Assembly (NCBI GenBank): GCA_023150945.1
Contig: JAKLJX010000005.1
Coordinates: 202,629 to 266,628, forward strand
Length of the DNA: 64,000 nucleotides
Origin: a bacterium
Lineage (GTDB): Bacteria; Zhuqueibacterota; Zhuqueibacteria; Zhuqueibacterales; Zhuqueibacteraceae
Reading direction: 5' to 3'
Of the stretch, positions 45,401 to 54,372 are shown piece by piece. Position numbers and translations under genes: made by a program. The notes below the pieces were generated by a model. That model made no database searches and was not told the DNA's origin. It saw only the letters and a program-made list of their open reading frames with translations. Numbering within the stretch: the stretch's first letter is position 1; each line of letters opens with the position of its first letter.

Positions 45401-48400
45401 CCGGGTTTGAGATCCGGCCGGCGATCATAGACGAATTGAATGGTGTGCTTGAGCGTGGGGAAATCGCGCAGCTTGAGCGTGTCATCGCGCGGGATGTCAT
45501 ACGCCGCACGAATGGCCGTGAACATCTCGGCTTGCTTGACGGTGTCAATGCCCAAATCCGCTTCGAGATCAAGATCGAGATCGAGCATGTCCGGCGGATA
45601 GCCGGTTTTCTCTGCGATGATCTCCAACACTTTCAGCTTCACCGGATCCTCGCCAGCCGCCGCGACGATCGTTTCCGGCTCCGCGGCCGGCGCAACCGGC
45701 ATAGGCGCGGCGATGCCGGGTTTGAGATCCGGCCGGCGATCATAGACGAATTGAATGGTGTGCTTGAGCGTGGGGAAATCGCGCAGCTTGAGCGTGTCAT
45801 CGCGCGGGATATCATAAGCCGCGCGAATCGCGGCAAACATCTCGGCTTGCTTGACGGTGTCAATGCCCAAATCCGCTTCGAGATCAAGATCGAGATCGAG
45901 CATGTCCGACGGATAGCCGGTTTTTTCAGTGATGATTTGCAGAATGCGCTGCTGCACCGGATCGCCTGCAATTGCAGGCGCAGCAGCCGGCGGCGGCGCA
46001 ACGATTGCCGGCGCCGCAGGCATTGGCGCGGCTGCGGGTTTGCGGAGATCGGGCCGGCGATCATAGACGAATTGAATCGTATGCTTGAGCGTGGGGAAAT
46101 CGCGCAGCTTGAGCGTGTCATCGCGCGGGATGTCATAAGCCGCGCGAATGGCGGCGAACATCTCGGCCTGCTTAACGGTGTCAATGCCCAAATCCGCTTC
46201 GAGATCGAGGTCGAGATCGAGCATGTCGCGCGGATAGCCGGTCTTTTCCGTGATGATCTGCATGATGCGTTCCTGCACCGGATCAACTGCAAGCGCCGGC
46301 GCGGCGGTGACCACTGGTGGAGGCGCGGCGGGCTGGGGCATTGGAGCTGCGGCCGGAATCGGCGGTGCGGCTGCAGCAACCGGAGGAACAAGCGGTGCCG
46401 GCCTTGCGGCTGGAGGCACCGGCGGCGGCACGGGCACGGCGGCGCTGGTTGCCGCAGGCCGTTCTATTTGCGCCGGACCTTGATCCTTGACGCGCAGCGT
46501 GCGATAGGTCACTTCGACTTCCGGCGCCGGATAGCCGGTGACGCGGCGGAGCCAATTTTGCCACTTCACCGGATCGACGATGCGATACTGATAGCCCAGT
46601 TCACGCGGCGATCGGCGTTGGCCATCCGCGGGCGGCAGCCAGCGCGTGAGCGACATGCTGATTTGTGAGCCGAAGCCCGCGCCCAAACGCAACGCATAGC
46701 GCACCGGATAGGAGCCGCCGCGCGACAGATTCAGCAGACCCAACTCCGGATCGACTTCTTTGAAATTGGCCACCGGCGGCACGATGCCGGTTTCCAAAAT
46801 CTTCACCGCCACCACGTCTTCGATGCCGACCGCCATGGGATGGCCGGTGCAGCCTTTGGTGTTGGCCACCACGATTTGATCGGCCGCGGACTTGAACACG
46901 TCGCGCAGGGCAAACACCTCGGCGGAGGCACTGCCGCCGCGCGCGGGCGTGTAAGTTTCGTGGGAGACAAATACCAATTGCGATGCAATTTCGTAGCGAC
47001 TGATGCCCCAGGCGGCCTCGGCGCCGGCAATGAGTTTTTCCATCACGCCGACAATGTGACGCACATCCAGCCGGCTGCCGTGATAGGCGCTGTTTACCGC
47101 GATCGTGCTGAGCACCTCGCAAATCGGCTGCAGGCCGCGTTCGTGCGCAGCGTCGAGCGCTTCCACCACCAGGGCGGCGCCGCCCATGCCGACGATCAGG
47201 CCATGGCGCCGGCGATCAAAGGGAATCGCGGCCTCTTCGACCTTCTCATCCGTGGCGGCCGCGCCTGAGGCGAGAAAACCCGCGCCGAACCATTCCATGA
47301 GATTGTTGGAGGTCACATCATCCGCAGCGAGAATGATGACGCGGCGGCAACGGCCGGTTTGAATCCAATCATGGGCCATGGCCACTGCCTGAGTGGTGCT
47401 GGCACACGCGCCGTTGGTGCCGACGTTGGGGCCGCGCGCGCCGATGTATTCCGCAAACTGGGAGTGCCCCATGTTGAGCACGCGGAAAAGGAAGCGCCGG
47501 TCAAAGTGATAGGGATGCGCTTCCCTCTCGGCCTGCAGGCTCGCGATACGGCGCTCGAGTTCAGCGCGCAAAGCCGGGCTGCCGTCGGTCTGCGCGCGCT
47601 GTTGCAGGCTGCGCAGCTCTTCCAGGCGTTCGCGGCGAATGCGGTCTTGATAGTATCCGGAGATGATCTCGGTCAGTGAGTCCATGCCTGGAAAGGCCGA
47701 GGCGAAGATCACGCCGGTATCGTCGCGCATTTCCTCGGGCAGCATCCAGCGGTCGGGCAGTTGCGTGCCCTTGGTGGTGGTTTTGTAGCGCATCACCAGC
47801 GGAATGCCGGCGTCGCGCAGCGCGTCGATACCGGCGGCAATCGCGAGTTGGGAGACGATGTCGAGCGCGCCCAGGCGGTCTTCGGGATAGCCGAAGTCAT
47901 GCACCAAATCCAGCGGTTTGGCGCGCGCCGCGAGCTTGATCACCTCGCTCAAGTCTTGAATGATTTCGAAACGGCTGCTGCCCTCCGCGGTTTTCACCAG
48001 CCGCGTGATGTTCTTGTCGACCATCGCGCGGCGGAAAGGCATGGGCACCGGCCCGATGAACTGATCGCCGCGCAGCATGCGCTCGACATTGGCATCGTCG
48101 AAGACCCGCTCGACGCCGGGCAAGCCCATGGCCGCGCCGCTGATGCAGACTGTGACCGGCGCGGGTTTTGCCGGTTGGCCGCCGGAGTAGATTTGAAAAC
48201 CCTTTTCGAGAAACTCCGCGAACAAATGGCCAAGCTCCACATAGCGGTCGCGGCTGCCGGTTGCGGTGGGCCGCGGGGCCGGCATGGCTGCGGCAGACAC
48301 AGGCATCGGTGCCGGTGAAACTGGCGCCGGCGCTGCTGATTGAAGCGGCGCACGCGCCGGCAGATTGCTTGGCAGAGAAACCGTTGGCAACATGGCGGAA

Positions 48401-51216
48401 ACGTTTTCAACAGCAGGGGCGAGGCCATGGCCCACGCCGGCGGCATACAACCCGCAAAGCGCCAGGTTCACCGACTCAGCCTCGCCGATGCGCGGATGAT
48501 TGGTAAACAGGGCGTAGACGTCCTCATGCTCGCCCAACACGTCATCCACAAAACCGTAGAGCACACGTTTCGGCCCGACTTCCACAAACACCCGCGCCCC
48601 GGCGTTGTACAGCGTGCGCAAGCCTTTGACGAATTGCACCGGCGAGTAAACCTGCTGCGCCAGCATCTCGATCATCTGCGGCGTCACCTGCGGACCCGTC
48701 GGGTAAAATTCTCCGGTGACATTGGCCACCAGCGGAATGCGCGGCGATTGCAGGTGCATGCGCTGCAAAATGCGAGACAGCGCCTCGCCGGCCGCACCGA
48801 CAATCTTGGTGTGAAAGGCATGGCTCACTTGCAGCGGCCGCGCCACGTAGCCGGCCTCGCGCACCGCGGCCATGGCTTTTTCCACCGCTGCCGTGGCGCC
48901 ACCGATCACCGCTTCTTTTGTGCTGTTGAGATTGGCAATCACCACGTAGCCGGCGATGGTGCTGAGAATTTTTTCGATCTCAGGAATGGGGCCAAAGACC
49001 GCGGCCATCATGCCGTTGTCATCGAACGAGGCTTTGGTCATTTCACTGCCGCGCGCCGCCACTGCCTGCAGGGCTTCCTCGAACGGCAAGGCACCGGCCG
49101 CCACCAGCGCGCCGTATTCGCCCAGGCTGTGGCCCATCACCATGTCCGGCGCCGCGCCATAAGCGCCCAGCAAGCGCGCCAGTGCGGTTTCAGTGGTGAG
49201 CACGGCCGGCTGCGTGATGGTCGTTTGCTTCAGGTGTTCTTCGGCGGCTGCTTTGGCCGCTTCATCGCTTTCATCCAGAAAAATGTAATCGCTCAAGCGT
49301 TTGCCGCCGAGTAGCGGCTGCATGACGCGATCGGCCTCGGCAAAAGTCTCGGCAACGATCGGCTCGGTGGCGCGCAGCCTCGCCAGCATGTTGAGATATT
49401 GTGAGCCCTGGCCGGTGAACAGAAAAGCGACCTTGGGCTTCGGGCCTTTGCCCAAAAAGATGCCCTTGGCGCGCAGGGCTTTCCAGCGGCCGGATTGTTT
49501 TTCCTCCAGCGCTTTCAAAGCCTTGCCCGCTTTTTCGGCAAGCTCGGCCGCGCTGCCGTAATCGAGGGCAAGGCGCAGCGGTGCTTGCAGATCGGATTGC
49601 AGCGGCGGCGCGACCGGCGGCGCCGAGCCGGCGGCTGCTTGTTGCTGCACCGCCGCCAGCCGTTGCGCCAGCGCTTTTTCATGCTCTGCGCCCAACAGCA
49701 ACGCGCCGCGCAACGGGGTTTTGAGTGAGGCGACCGCGGGCGTGCTGCTCAATTCACCGGCGGCAACCGTGGTTTTCGTGCTGTGCGCGATCCGGCCGGG
49801 AATGTACTCTTCCAAAACCGTGTGAAAGTTGGTGCCGCCAAAGCCGAACGCGCTCACGCCGGCACAGCGCACACCTTCGCGCGTTGCGGTCCACGGCCGC
49901 AACTCGGTGTTGACGTAGAAGGGCGAGCGGACAAAATCGAGGTTGGGATTCGGCTTGTCAAAGTTGAGGCTGGGCGGCAGTACTTTTTCGTGCAATGCAA
50001 AGATCGTTTTGAGAATGCCGGCCGCGCCCGCCGCGCCTTTGAGGTGGCCGAGGTTGGATTTCACCGAACCCAGCGCAATCGTGCCCGCCGGAATGCCGTG
50101 CGGGCTGAAGGCCTCGATGAGGCTTTCGACTTCGGCGAGGTCGCCTACCACCGTTGAGGTGCCGTGGCCTTCGATCATCGTGGCGATGGCGGGAGAGAGT
50201 CCGGCACTTTCCCAAGCCCGCTCCACTGCTAGCCGCTGGCCGATGGGATTGGGCGCGGTGATGCCCTTGCCTTTGCCGTCACTGGAGGCGCCCAGGCCGC
50301 GAATCACCGCGTAGATTTTGTCGCCCTCCTGCTCGGCATCAGCCAGGCGTTTGAGCACGAAAAGTGCCGCGCCCTCGCCCATCACGAAGCCGTCCGCGCC
50401 GGCCGCGTACGGCCGCGTGCCGGTCGCAGAGAGTGCGCCGATCTTGCAGAACTTGACGTAGGAAGAGGCGCTCATGTTGGCGTCGATGCCGCCGGTGATC
50501 ACCGCATCGAAATCGCGCGCCATCAGGCCTTCGACTGCGGCGTTGATGGCCGCCATGGCCGAGGCGCAAGCCGCATCGGTGGAGTAATTCGGGCCGTGGA
50601 AATTGTAGAGCGCGGCAATGCGGCCGGCGATGATGTTGGAGAGTTCGCCGGGCATGGTGTCTTCGGTGATTTCCGGGAAGCGCTTGCCGACGCGCTGGCG
50701 GAACTCGGCGAGGATGGTCTCCCGCACGGCCGCGGGCAGCTCCGCGAAGCCGGCGGCTTGATCCAACTCGGCGAGGAATTCCGGAAAGAGAATGCGGGTG
50801 GAAGTAAGCAGATGGTTGTCGCCGCCCAAGGCATTGCCGATGATCACCGCGGTGCGGTCGGTATCGAGCGGCCGGCCGGGAAAGCCGTAATCACTCAGCG
50901 CTTCGCGCGTGGCAACGATGGCCCATTTCTGCGCCAGGTCCATGGCGGCACCGACGCGCGGCGGGATGGGGAGCTTCCATTTCAGCGGGTCCCATTCGAA
51001 CTGGCGCACCCAACCGCCGATCTTCGAGTAGCTTTTGTCAGGCGCTTTGGGATCAGGATCAAAATACAATGCCGGATCCCAGCGGTCGGACTGAACTTCG
51101 CTGATGCTGTAGCGTCCGGTTTTTATGTTTTGCCAAAAGGCCGCGGCATCCGGTGCGTCCGGCAGGATCGCGCCGACACCCACAACCGCGACGGCTTTGT
51201 GCGCCGAAGATTTCAT
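42481..51216 (-). CDS. Type I polyketide/PUFA-synthase-like megasynthase (KS-AT-KS-4 carrier domains-KR-DH)
   Basis: A 2911-residue iterative-type synthase. KS1 (about 8-470) has Cys217 in TDAACAS with EGHGTS and NLGHLKG. AT (about 594-900) has GQGSQY and Ser697 in GHSLGEY. A second KS-like domain (about 1035-1560) has Cys1271 in NGACAST and GCTGHPMA. A Pro/Ala linker leads to four carrier domains (about 1645-2070) with Thr1680, Thr1787, Thr1892 and Thr1997 at the usual phosphopantetheine Ser position (LGIDTVKQAE). KR follows (about 2080-2530; TGAAGS, Tyr2505 in TDYSAAND). A double-hotdog DH (about 2625-2905) has HxxxGxxxxP at His2648. No ER or thioesterase is seen. The product is probably a hydroxylated or unsaturated acyl chain. 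The start is supported by GGAGAGAAG. Carboxylase and PPTase genes follow downstream. Confidence 0.9.
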   Translation of the reverse strand: MKSSAHKAVAVVGVGAILPDAPDAAAFWQNIKTGRYSISEVQSDRWDPALYFDPDPKAPDKSYSKIGGWVRQFEWDPLKWKLPIPPRVGAAMDLAQKWAIVATREALSDYGFPGRPLDTDRTAVIIGNALGGDNHLLTSTRILFPEFLAELDQAAGFAELPAAVRETILAEFRQRVGKRFPEITEDTMPGELSNIIAGRIAALYNFHGPNYSTDAACASAMAAINAAVEGLMARDFDAVITGGIDANMSASSYVKFCKIGALSATGTRPYAAGADGFVMGEGAALFVLKRLADAEQEGDKIYAVIRGLGASSDGKGKGITAPNPIGQRLAVERAWESAGLSPAIATMIEGHGTSTVVGDLAEVESLIEAFSPHGIPAGTIALGSVKSNLGHLKGAAGAAGILKTIFALHEKVLPPSLNFDKPNPNLDFVRSPFYVNTELRPWTATREGVRCAGVSAFGFGGTNFHTVLEEYIPGRIAHSTKTTVAAGELSSTPAVASLKTPLRGALLLGAEHEKALAQRLAAVQQQAAAGSAPPVAPPLQSDLQAPLRLALDYGSAAELAEKAGKALKALEEKQSGRWKALRAKGIFLGKGPKPKVAFLFTGQGSQYLNMLARLRATEPIVAETFAEADRVMQPLLGGKRLSDYIFLDESDEAAKAAAEEHLKQTTITQPAVLTTETALARLLGAYGAAPDMVMGHSLGEYGALVAAGALPFEEALQAVAARGSEMTKASFDDNGMMAAVFGPIPEIEKILSTIAGYVVIANLNSTKEAVIGGATAAVEKAMAAVREAGYVARPLQVSHAFHTKIVGAAGEALSRILQRMHLQSPRIPLVANVTGEFYPTGPQVTPQMIEMLAQQVYSPVQFVKGLRTLYNAGARVFVEVGPKRVLYGFVDDVLGEHEDVYALFTNHPRIGEAESVNLALCGLYAAGVGHGLAPAVENVSAMLPTVSLPSNLPARAPLQSAAPAPVSPAPMPVSAAAMPAPRPTATGSRDRYVELGHLFAEFLEKGFQIYSGGQPAKPAPVTVCISGAAMGLPGVERVFDDANVERMLRGDQFIGPVPMPFRRAMVDKNITRLVKTAEGSSRFEIIQDLSEVIKLAARAKPLDLVHDFGYPEDRLGALDIVSQLAIAAGIDALRDAGIPLVMRYKTTTKGTQLPDRWMLPEEMRDDTGVIFASAFPGMDSLTEIISGYYQDRIRRERLEELRSLQQRAQTDGSPALRAELERRIASLQAEREAHPYHFDRRFLFRVLNMGHSQFAEYIGARGPNVGTNGACASTTQAVAMAHDWIQTGRCRRVIILAADDVTSNNLMEWFGAGFLASGAAATDEKVEEAAIPFDRRRHGLIVGMGGAALVVEALDAAHERGLQPICEVLSTIAVNSAYHGSRLDVRHIVGVMEKLIAGAEAAWGISRYEIASQLVFVSHETYTPARGGSASAEVFALRDVFKSAADQIVVANTKGCTGHPMAVGIEDVVAVKILETGIVPPVANFKEVDPELGLLNLSRGGSYPVRYALRLGAGFGSQISMSLTRWLPPADGQRRSPRELGYQYRIVDPVKWQNWLRRVTGYPAPEVEVTYRTLRVKDQGPAQIERPAATSAAVPVPPPVPPAARPAPLVPPVAAAAPPIPAAAPMPQPAAPPPVVTAAPALAVDPVQERIMQIITEKTGYPRDMLDLDLDLEADLGIDTVKQAEMFAAIRAAYDIPRDDTLKLRDFPTLKHTIQFVYDRRPDLRKPAAAPMPAAPAIVAPPPAAAPAIAGDPVQQRILQIITEKTGYPSDMLDLDLDLEADLGIDTVKQAEMFAAIRAAYDIPRDDTLKLRDFPTLKHTIQFVYDRRPDLKPGIAAPMPVAPAAEPETIVAAAGEDPVKLKVLEIIAEKTGYPPDMLDLDLDLEADLGIDTVKQAEMFTAIRAAYDIPRDDTLKLRDFPTLKHTIQFVYDRRPDLKPGIAAPMPVAPAAEPETIVAAAGEDPVKLKVLEIIAEKTGYPPDMLDLDLDLEADLGIDTVKQAEMFTAIRAAYDIPRDDTLKLRDFPTLKHTIQFVYDRRPDLKPGITAPAVATPPPAATVTGVTVAAAPVAASLEAANQIPRRMPVPVLRPPLALCIPTGVTLAAGSRVLLMLDQGGVGKALAGRLQKLGVETLVIDDAPNAETLQARLTNWLTAGPIQGVYWLPALDPEGELTALDLAGFREAARVRVKLLFTTMRALYDHINKAGTFLVCATRLGGQHGYDEAGALAPLGGAVAGFAKSYKREHSAALVKVVDFEAGRKTAAFADLLMDETLADPGAVEIGYQRGLRWSISLAEKSAVDGQPGMMLNRDTVFLITGAAGSIVSAITADLAQAAGGTFHLLDLAPTPDPADPDLQRFAADKENLKRDLFERIKARGERATPALVEKELAGLERKHAALAAMQAVQQAGGTAYYYSVNMLDSAAVAAAMQSARQRSGRIDVLLHAAGLEISHLLPDKKPQEFDLVFDVKSEGWFNLLANLAELPLAAAVVFSSIAGRFGNAGQTDYSAANDFLCKSVANFRNSRPATRGIALDWTAWGGIGMAARGSIPAIMKQAGIDMLPPAAGIPVIRRELTAGATRGEVVIAQRLGMMLSEFDETGGLHAGPKSELSARLQSRGVMIGQVSGMGLYSGLTVNTTLDPTQQPFLHDHQISGTPVLPGVMGLEAMVEAALVLFPERHAIAVEEVNFLAPFKFYRNAPRTITVQVQYAAEQEEIVAQCRLLGSRTLHGQSEPEVTTHFTARVRLAAVPAAPAKREKIDPAAAGARVAAADIYRLYFHGPAYQVLATAWRAGNEVIGQYAENLPVNHVPETLATAAAPRLLELCFQTAGIWELASQARMGLPSQVTSIAFGRPAEGVKGRLFAAVQRGENETFEAQVVDDKGNVYLTLRGYRTMALPDPVAQALLQPLRVVVE
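45082..45808 (-). repeat. 315-bp tandem duplication of a carrier domain within the PKS gene
   Basis: Positions about 45082-45493 are identical, as far as I can read, to the sequence 315 bp further along. This gives two exact 105-codon units (linker plus carrier domain) and part of a third. The first two carrier domains (by protein order) are more diverged. This indicates a recent duplication or gene conversion, and could also be a site of assembly error. Confidence 0.85.
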
Positions 51217-51244
51217 TTCTTCTCTCCGCTGAAATTTACTGCTC

Positions 51245-51397
51245 TCGCTCTTACTCTTACTCTTACTCTTACTCTTACTCTTACTCCTACTCTTACTCCT
51301 ACTCCTACTCCTACTCCTACTCGCTCTTAACGATTTTCCAACGCGAGGTTTTGAAGCCGAGTAGGAGTAAGAGTAGGAGTAGGAGTAAGAGTAAAAG
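51245..51397. repeat. Hexanucleotide microsatellite with inverted partner arm in the PKS leader
   Basis: At 51245-51324 the plus strand is built of about 13 units of CTTACT or CCTACT. After a 34-nt spacer, 51359-51397 carries the inverse (GAGTAGGAGTAAGAG...). The two arms can pair over more than 35 bases. The array lies 20-180 bp upstream of the PKS start codon, so it is in the leader or promoter region. It also lies only a few bases from the 3' end of the DinB gene. Confidence 0.85.
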
Positions 51398-51402
51398 AAA
51401 TT

Positions 51403-51906
51403 CTATTTTTTATGTACATCTCGCGTCGCGCGGATTTGCTCGATATGATGAAACGCATGGGCGGTTTGCGTTTGGATGAGCTGGCCGACCGTGATCTTGC
51501 GCAATTCCGAATTGGCGTCGCGCTTCAGCATGACGTACCGCTCCCACGCCTCGGGCAAATGGTTCAGCAGCGCCTCCAGGTCGCGATGATTGGCTCGAAA
51601 GAGCGCGAGAGCGGGTGCAACCGGGCGGCTCGCGTAATTCAAAATCGGGACCCAGGAATTTTTGAGATCGTACCACTCCAACCCGAAGGTGCAACCGGAA
51701 TTGCCCAGCGCCGCTTTGATGATGACTTTCGTCACTTCGTCCGCATCGACGATGTGATGGACGATTTGACGAATGGTCCATTTTTCTGCTGAGCGGGCCA
51801 ATTCGAGATCAGCTTCCGCGAGACCGGCGAGGGCGGCTTCCAGTTTATCGGGCAGCGCGACGTAGCGGACGAGGATTTCGGCTGTGGTCATTGATTGGGC
51901 GGGCAT
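51403..51906 (-). CDS. DinB family protein
   Basis: A 167-residue DinB/YfiT-like four-helix-bundle protein. Unlike the 22643 copy, all three metal His positions appear present: QIVHHIVDADE in helix two and HAFHHIEQIR at the C-terminus. EKWTIRQIVHH is the usual signature start. Met6 at 51891 is an alternative start. The function may be metal-dependent transferase or detoxification activity, as in related proteins, but no substrate can be given. It ends a few bases from the microsatellite that precedes the PKS gene, and lies on the same strand, so PKS transcription may begin by read-through from here. Confidence 0.85.
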   Translation of the reverse strand: MPAQSMTTAEILVRYVALPDKLEAALAGLAEADLELARSAEKWTIRQIVHHIVDADEVTKVIIKAALGNSGCTFGLEWYDLKNSWVPILNYASRPVAPALALFRANHRDLEALLNHLPEAWERYVMLKRDANSELRKITVGQLIQTQTAHAFHHIEQIRATRDVHKK

Positions 51907-52077
51907 GAAATCTTTTATCTCTTGATTCCGGTGAAAGTTGTTTTTTCAACGCCTGACGATAAACCGTCAGGCTCAGAGCAGAAGACGGCCAAAGCCGTCT
52001 GTATGAATTTTTCAAGTCTCTCCGGTCGCCTTTAGGCGGCTTCGGCCCAATAGCTGCGGCATTGATTTCGCGGGAGT
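51907..52077. repeat. Cluster of three small hairpins (REP-like) between genes
   Basis: GCCTGACG/CGTCAGGC (51951-51972), AGACGGC/GCCGTCT (51983-52000) and CGCC-TTTA-GGCG (about 52027-52038) follow one another in a 171-bp gap. The last shares the GCCTTTAGGC core with the repeat at 35561. None has a convincing T-tract. Confidence 0.55.
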
Positions 52078-53733
52078 TCATTTTCGCCCATAAACCACAT
52101 CCGCCACAAAATCCATGTCCGCAATCAATCCCGCTTGCGTCCGATGAATAGCGGGAAGATTCAATTTCTTTTCAAACTCCGCCAACTCAACATCATTGAT
52201 GTCATCCGCACCAACAATCCAGCGCATGCCTTCTTCCGCCACCTTCATCGCCGCTTCGCGCGCAAAGACGCGGCTGATGGCGGCCAATGCTTCGGGATTG
52301 AAACGCGCGTCGGATTTTGAATTCAACTTGCCATCGGCGGCACGAATGGCGCGATTGGCGAGGCTGCCGGCGCACTCGGCGTAGGCAATCAATTCTCCGA
52401 GGCGAAACATGACGTGTTGATTTCGTGTCAAACGCCGCACGCGCGCTCTTTCCAGAAGTTCGGCGAGGGCATGCAAGCTCAAGGCGGCAATGTTGGCGCC
52501 GAGGTTGGGATGACGCGCATGCAATTCCTCGAATCGTCGCGCTTCGTCGTGATAATGCTGGCCGCGGGTTTTCAGATGCAATTGCCAGCGGTCGCGGCAG
52601 ATCGTCATCTCCATAATTTCGGACGTGCCTTCGTAAATCGTGGTGATGCGCACGTCGCGTTTGATTTTCTCCACCATGTATTCTCTGACGTAGCCGTAAC
52701 CGCCAAGCGCTTGCATGCTCGCATCAGCAGCCAGGTTGCCGGCTTCCGTGGCGAGGTATTTCGCAATCGCACCTTCGGTGTTGAGATTATCGCCGGTGGA
52801 ATCGATGCGCTCCGCGGTTTCTTCGATGTAGGCGCGGCTGGCTTCTAGGCGGGCGACGTGCGGCACAATGAGCTTGTGCGTGTAGCCTTGTTTCTCGGAG
52901 AGCGGACCACCGGCCTGCATGCGTTCGGTGGAATAACGAATGGCACGATCGAGCGCGGCCCAACCCGCGCCAAGGCCAAATGCCGCGACCATCAAACGGG
53001 TGTAGCCAAAAACCAATTGCGCTTGAATGAGTCCCTGCCCTTCGACATCACCCAGCAGGTGATCAGCCTCGACATAAACTTCATCGAGCGAAAGGGGAGC
53101 GGTGTTGCTGGCACGAATGCCGTGCTTGTCTTCCGGCCTGCCGTGACTGAAACCAGGCGCGCCTTTTTCCACAATAAACCAACTCGGACCGCCGGGCGCT
53201 TTCGCTAAGATGCTGTAGAGATCCGCGTAGCCGCCGTTGCTGATCCACATTTTGTTGCCGCTGATTTTGTAGCCGGCAATCTTGCCATCCTTTTCGACCG
53301 GCGTGGCGGTGGTGCGCAGCGCGCCCAAATCACTGCCAGCTTCCGGCTCGGTGGCGCCGTAGGCCATGAGCAGACCTTCTTCCGCAATGCGAGTGAGCCA
53401 TTTCTTTTTCTGCTCAGGTGTGCCGCCGAACATAATCGGATCGCTGCCGAGAAAAGTGGCGAACACGCCGGTGGCAATGCCAAGATCGATGCGGGCCAAT
53501 TGCTCGCAGATGTGATAGACATCAAAGGCGCCGCCGCCCATGCCGCTAAATTCTTCGGGAATGAAGAGAAGTTGAATGCCCAAGTCCGTGCACATCTCGC
53601 GCACGAGAGCGACGGGGAATTCGTCTTTGGCATCGAGTTCGAGAAGTTTTTCTTCGGGAAGATGGCTGGTCGCAAATTCTTTGATGGCAGAAAGCGTCAG
53701 ATCGAGGGTTTCTTTGTCGAGACCTTGACTCAT
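52078..53733 (-). CDS. Acyl-CoA dehydrogenase (long form)
   Basis: A 551-residue FAD enzyme that introduces a trans-2 double bond into acyl-CoA in beta-oxidation. The usual three parts are visible: the N-terminal helical domain, the middle beta domain with [14 protein letters not shown] and [11 protein letters not shown], and the C-terminal helical domain with [16 protein letters not shown]. The catalytic base is Glu in [11 protein letters not shown]. About 150 extra C-terminal residues place it in the long-form group (as in ACAD9/VLCAD-like or bacterial ~550-600-residue enzymes). The electron acceptor ETF is not in the window. With the second dehydrogenase at 56643 and the hydratase/isomerase at 60339, it points to acyl-CoA breakdown encoded in this region. 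Confidence 0.92.
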   Translation of the reverse strand: MSQGLDKETLDLTLSAIKEFATSHLPEEKLLELDAKDEFPVALVREMCTDLGIQLLFIPEEFSGMGGGAFDVYHICEQLARIDLGIATGVFATFLGSDPIMFGGTPEQKKKWLTRIAEEGLLMAYGATEPEAGSDLGALRTTATPVEKDGKIAGYKISGNKMWISNGGYADLYSILAKAPGGPSWFIVEKGAPGFSHGRPEDKHGIRASNTAPLSLDEVYVEADHLLGDVEGQGLIQAQLVFGYTRLMVAAFGLGAGWAALDRAIRYSTERMQAGGPLSEKQGYTHKLIVPHVARLEASRAYIEETAERIDSTGDNLNTEGAIAKYLATEAGNLAADASMQALGGYGYVREYMVEKIKRDVRITTIYEGTSEIMEMTICRDRWQLHLKTRGQHYHDEARRFEELHARHPNLGANIAALSLHALAELLERARVRRLTRNQHVMFRLGELIAYAECAGSLANRAIRAADGKLNSKSDARFNPEALAAISRVFAREAAMKVAEEGMRWIVGADDINDVELAEFEKKLNLPAIHRTQAGLIADMDFVADVVYGRK

Positions 53734-54195
53734 AGTCGGATGCCCTTGTGATTAGCACGCCTGGTCGAGAAAGAACTGCATGGAGAAATCCGCGGTTGCC
53801 GCGCAGAGGTGCGCACGCGGGTGCGCCGATCCACGCAGCCGAAATCAGCATGCAGCCGCGCCGATCGAGGTTCTGAGAGTTAGGCGGCTGCTGCGCCGCC
53901 GCAGGTCAGGGACGGGGAGAAGGGGAAATCCTGCACCTTGGAGCCTCCTGCGCCTCCAGGGCCTGGGAATCTGACGGGCAACTTGCAATCTTTGCGCCAG
54001 ACGCTGGTGCAGAGAGCGAGACCTTTGACTTTATTGATGTTGGGTCAGGGGAGAGCAAATCCTGCGAAGCGGAGATTTCGCAGAAATCAGGAAGGAAAGC
54101 CGGCTTCTTTGCAAAAATGCAAAAACCGCTGCTGCCCGATTCCAACGGCTCAAATCAGGCGGCAGCGCGATTCACGTCTTTGGTCGGCGAGATTT
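53734..54195. other. Intergenic stretch, 462 bp, no supported gene
   Basis: Frames here on both strands lack ribosome sites and family features. It adjoins gene remnants at 54196-54487, so it may be decayed sequence from the same rearrangement. Confidence 0.45.
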
Positions 54196-54372
54196 TTACA
54201 AGACGACGGCCGCCAAATCAGACTCCGGTGCCTTGATCGTTCGTTCCGGTTTCTTACGGCTTCCAACGATTTTCTGGAGCATCGTCACGGTTGCCGGGTC
54301 GAAATACTGTTCGTCGCATTGCTGGCAAACTTGGGCGGGCACATTTTCCATCACGATGGGTTTGCGGTGAAA
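54196..54372 (-). pseudogene. Remnant of a YgiT-type zinc-finger antitoxin gene
   Basis: The frame reads FHRKPIVMENVPAQV, then CQQCDEQYFDP, ending about 40 residues later in a stop. This is the C-terminal half of the YgiT/MqsA-type zinc finger (typically GKPIVIENVPAxVCxxCGExYF). The N-terminal Cys pair is missing: upstream in frame there is a stop at 54373-54375 that belongs to the copied 3' end of the DUF1028 gene. An ATG at 54351 could still start a 51-residue peptide. Such proteins usually pair with a DUF4258-like toxin, which I do not see here. It is too short to be a complete antitoxin. Confidence 0.65.

Noticed and set aside
51245-51397. Possible CRISPR array
   Set aside because: The units are six bases with no unique spacers. 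This is a microsatellite with an inverted arm.
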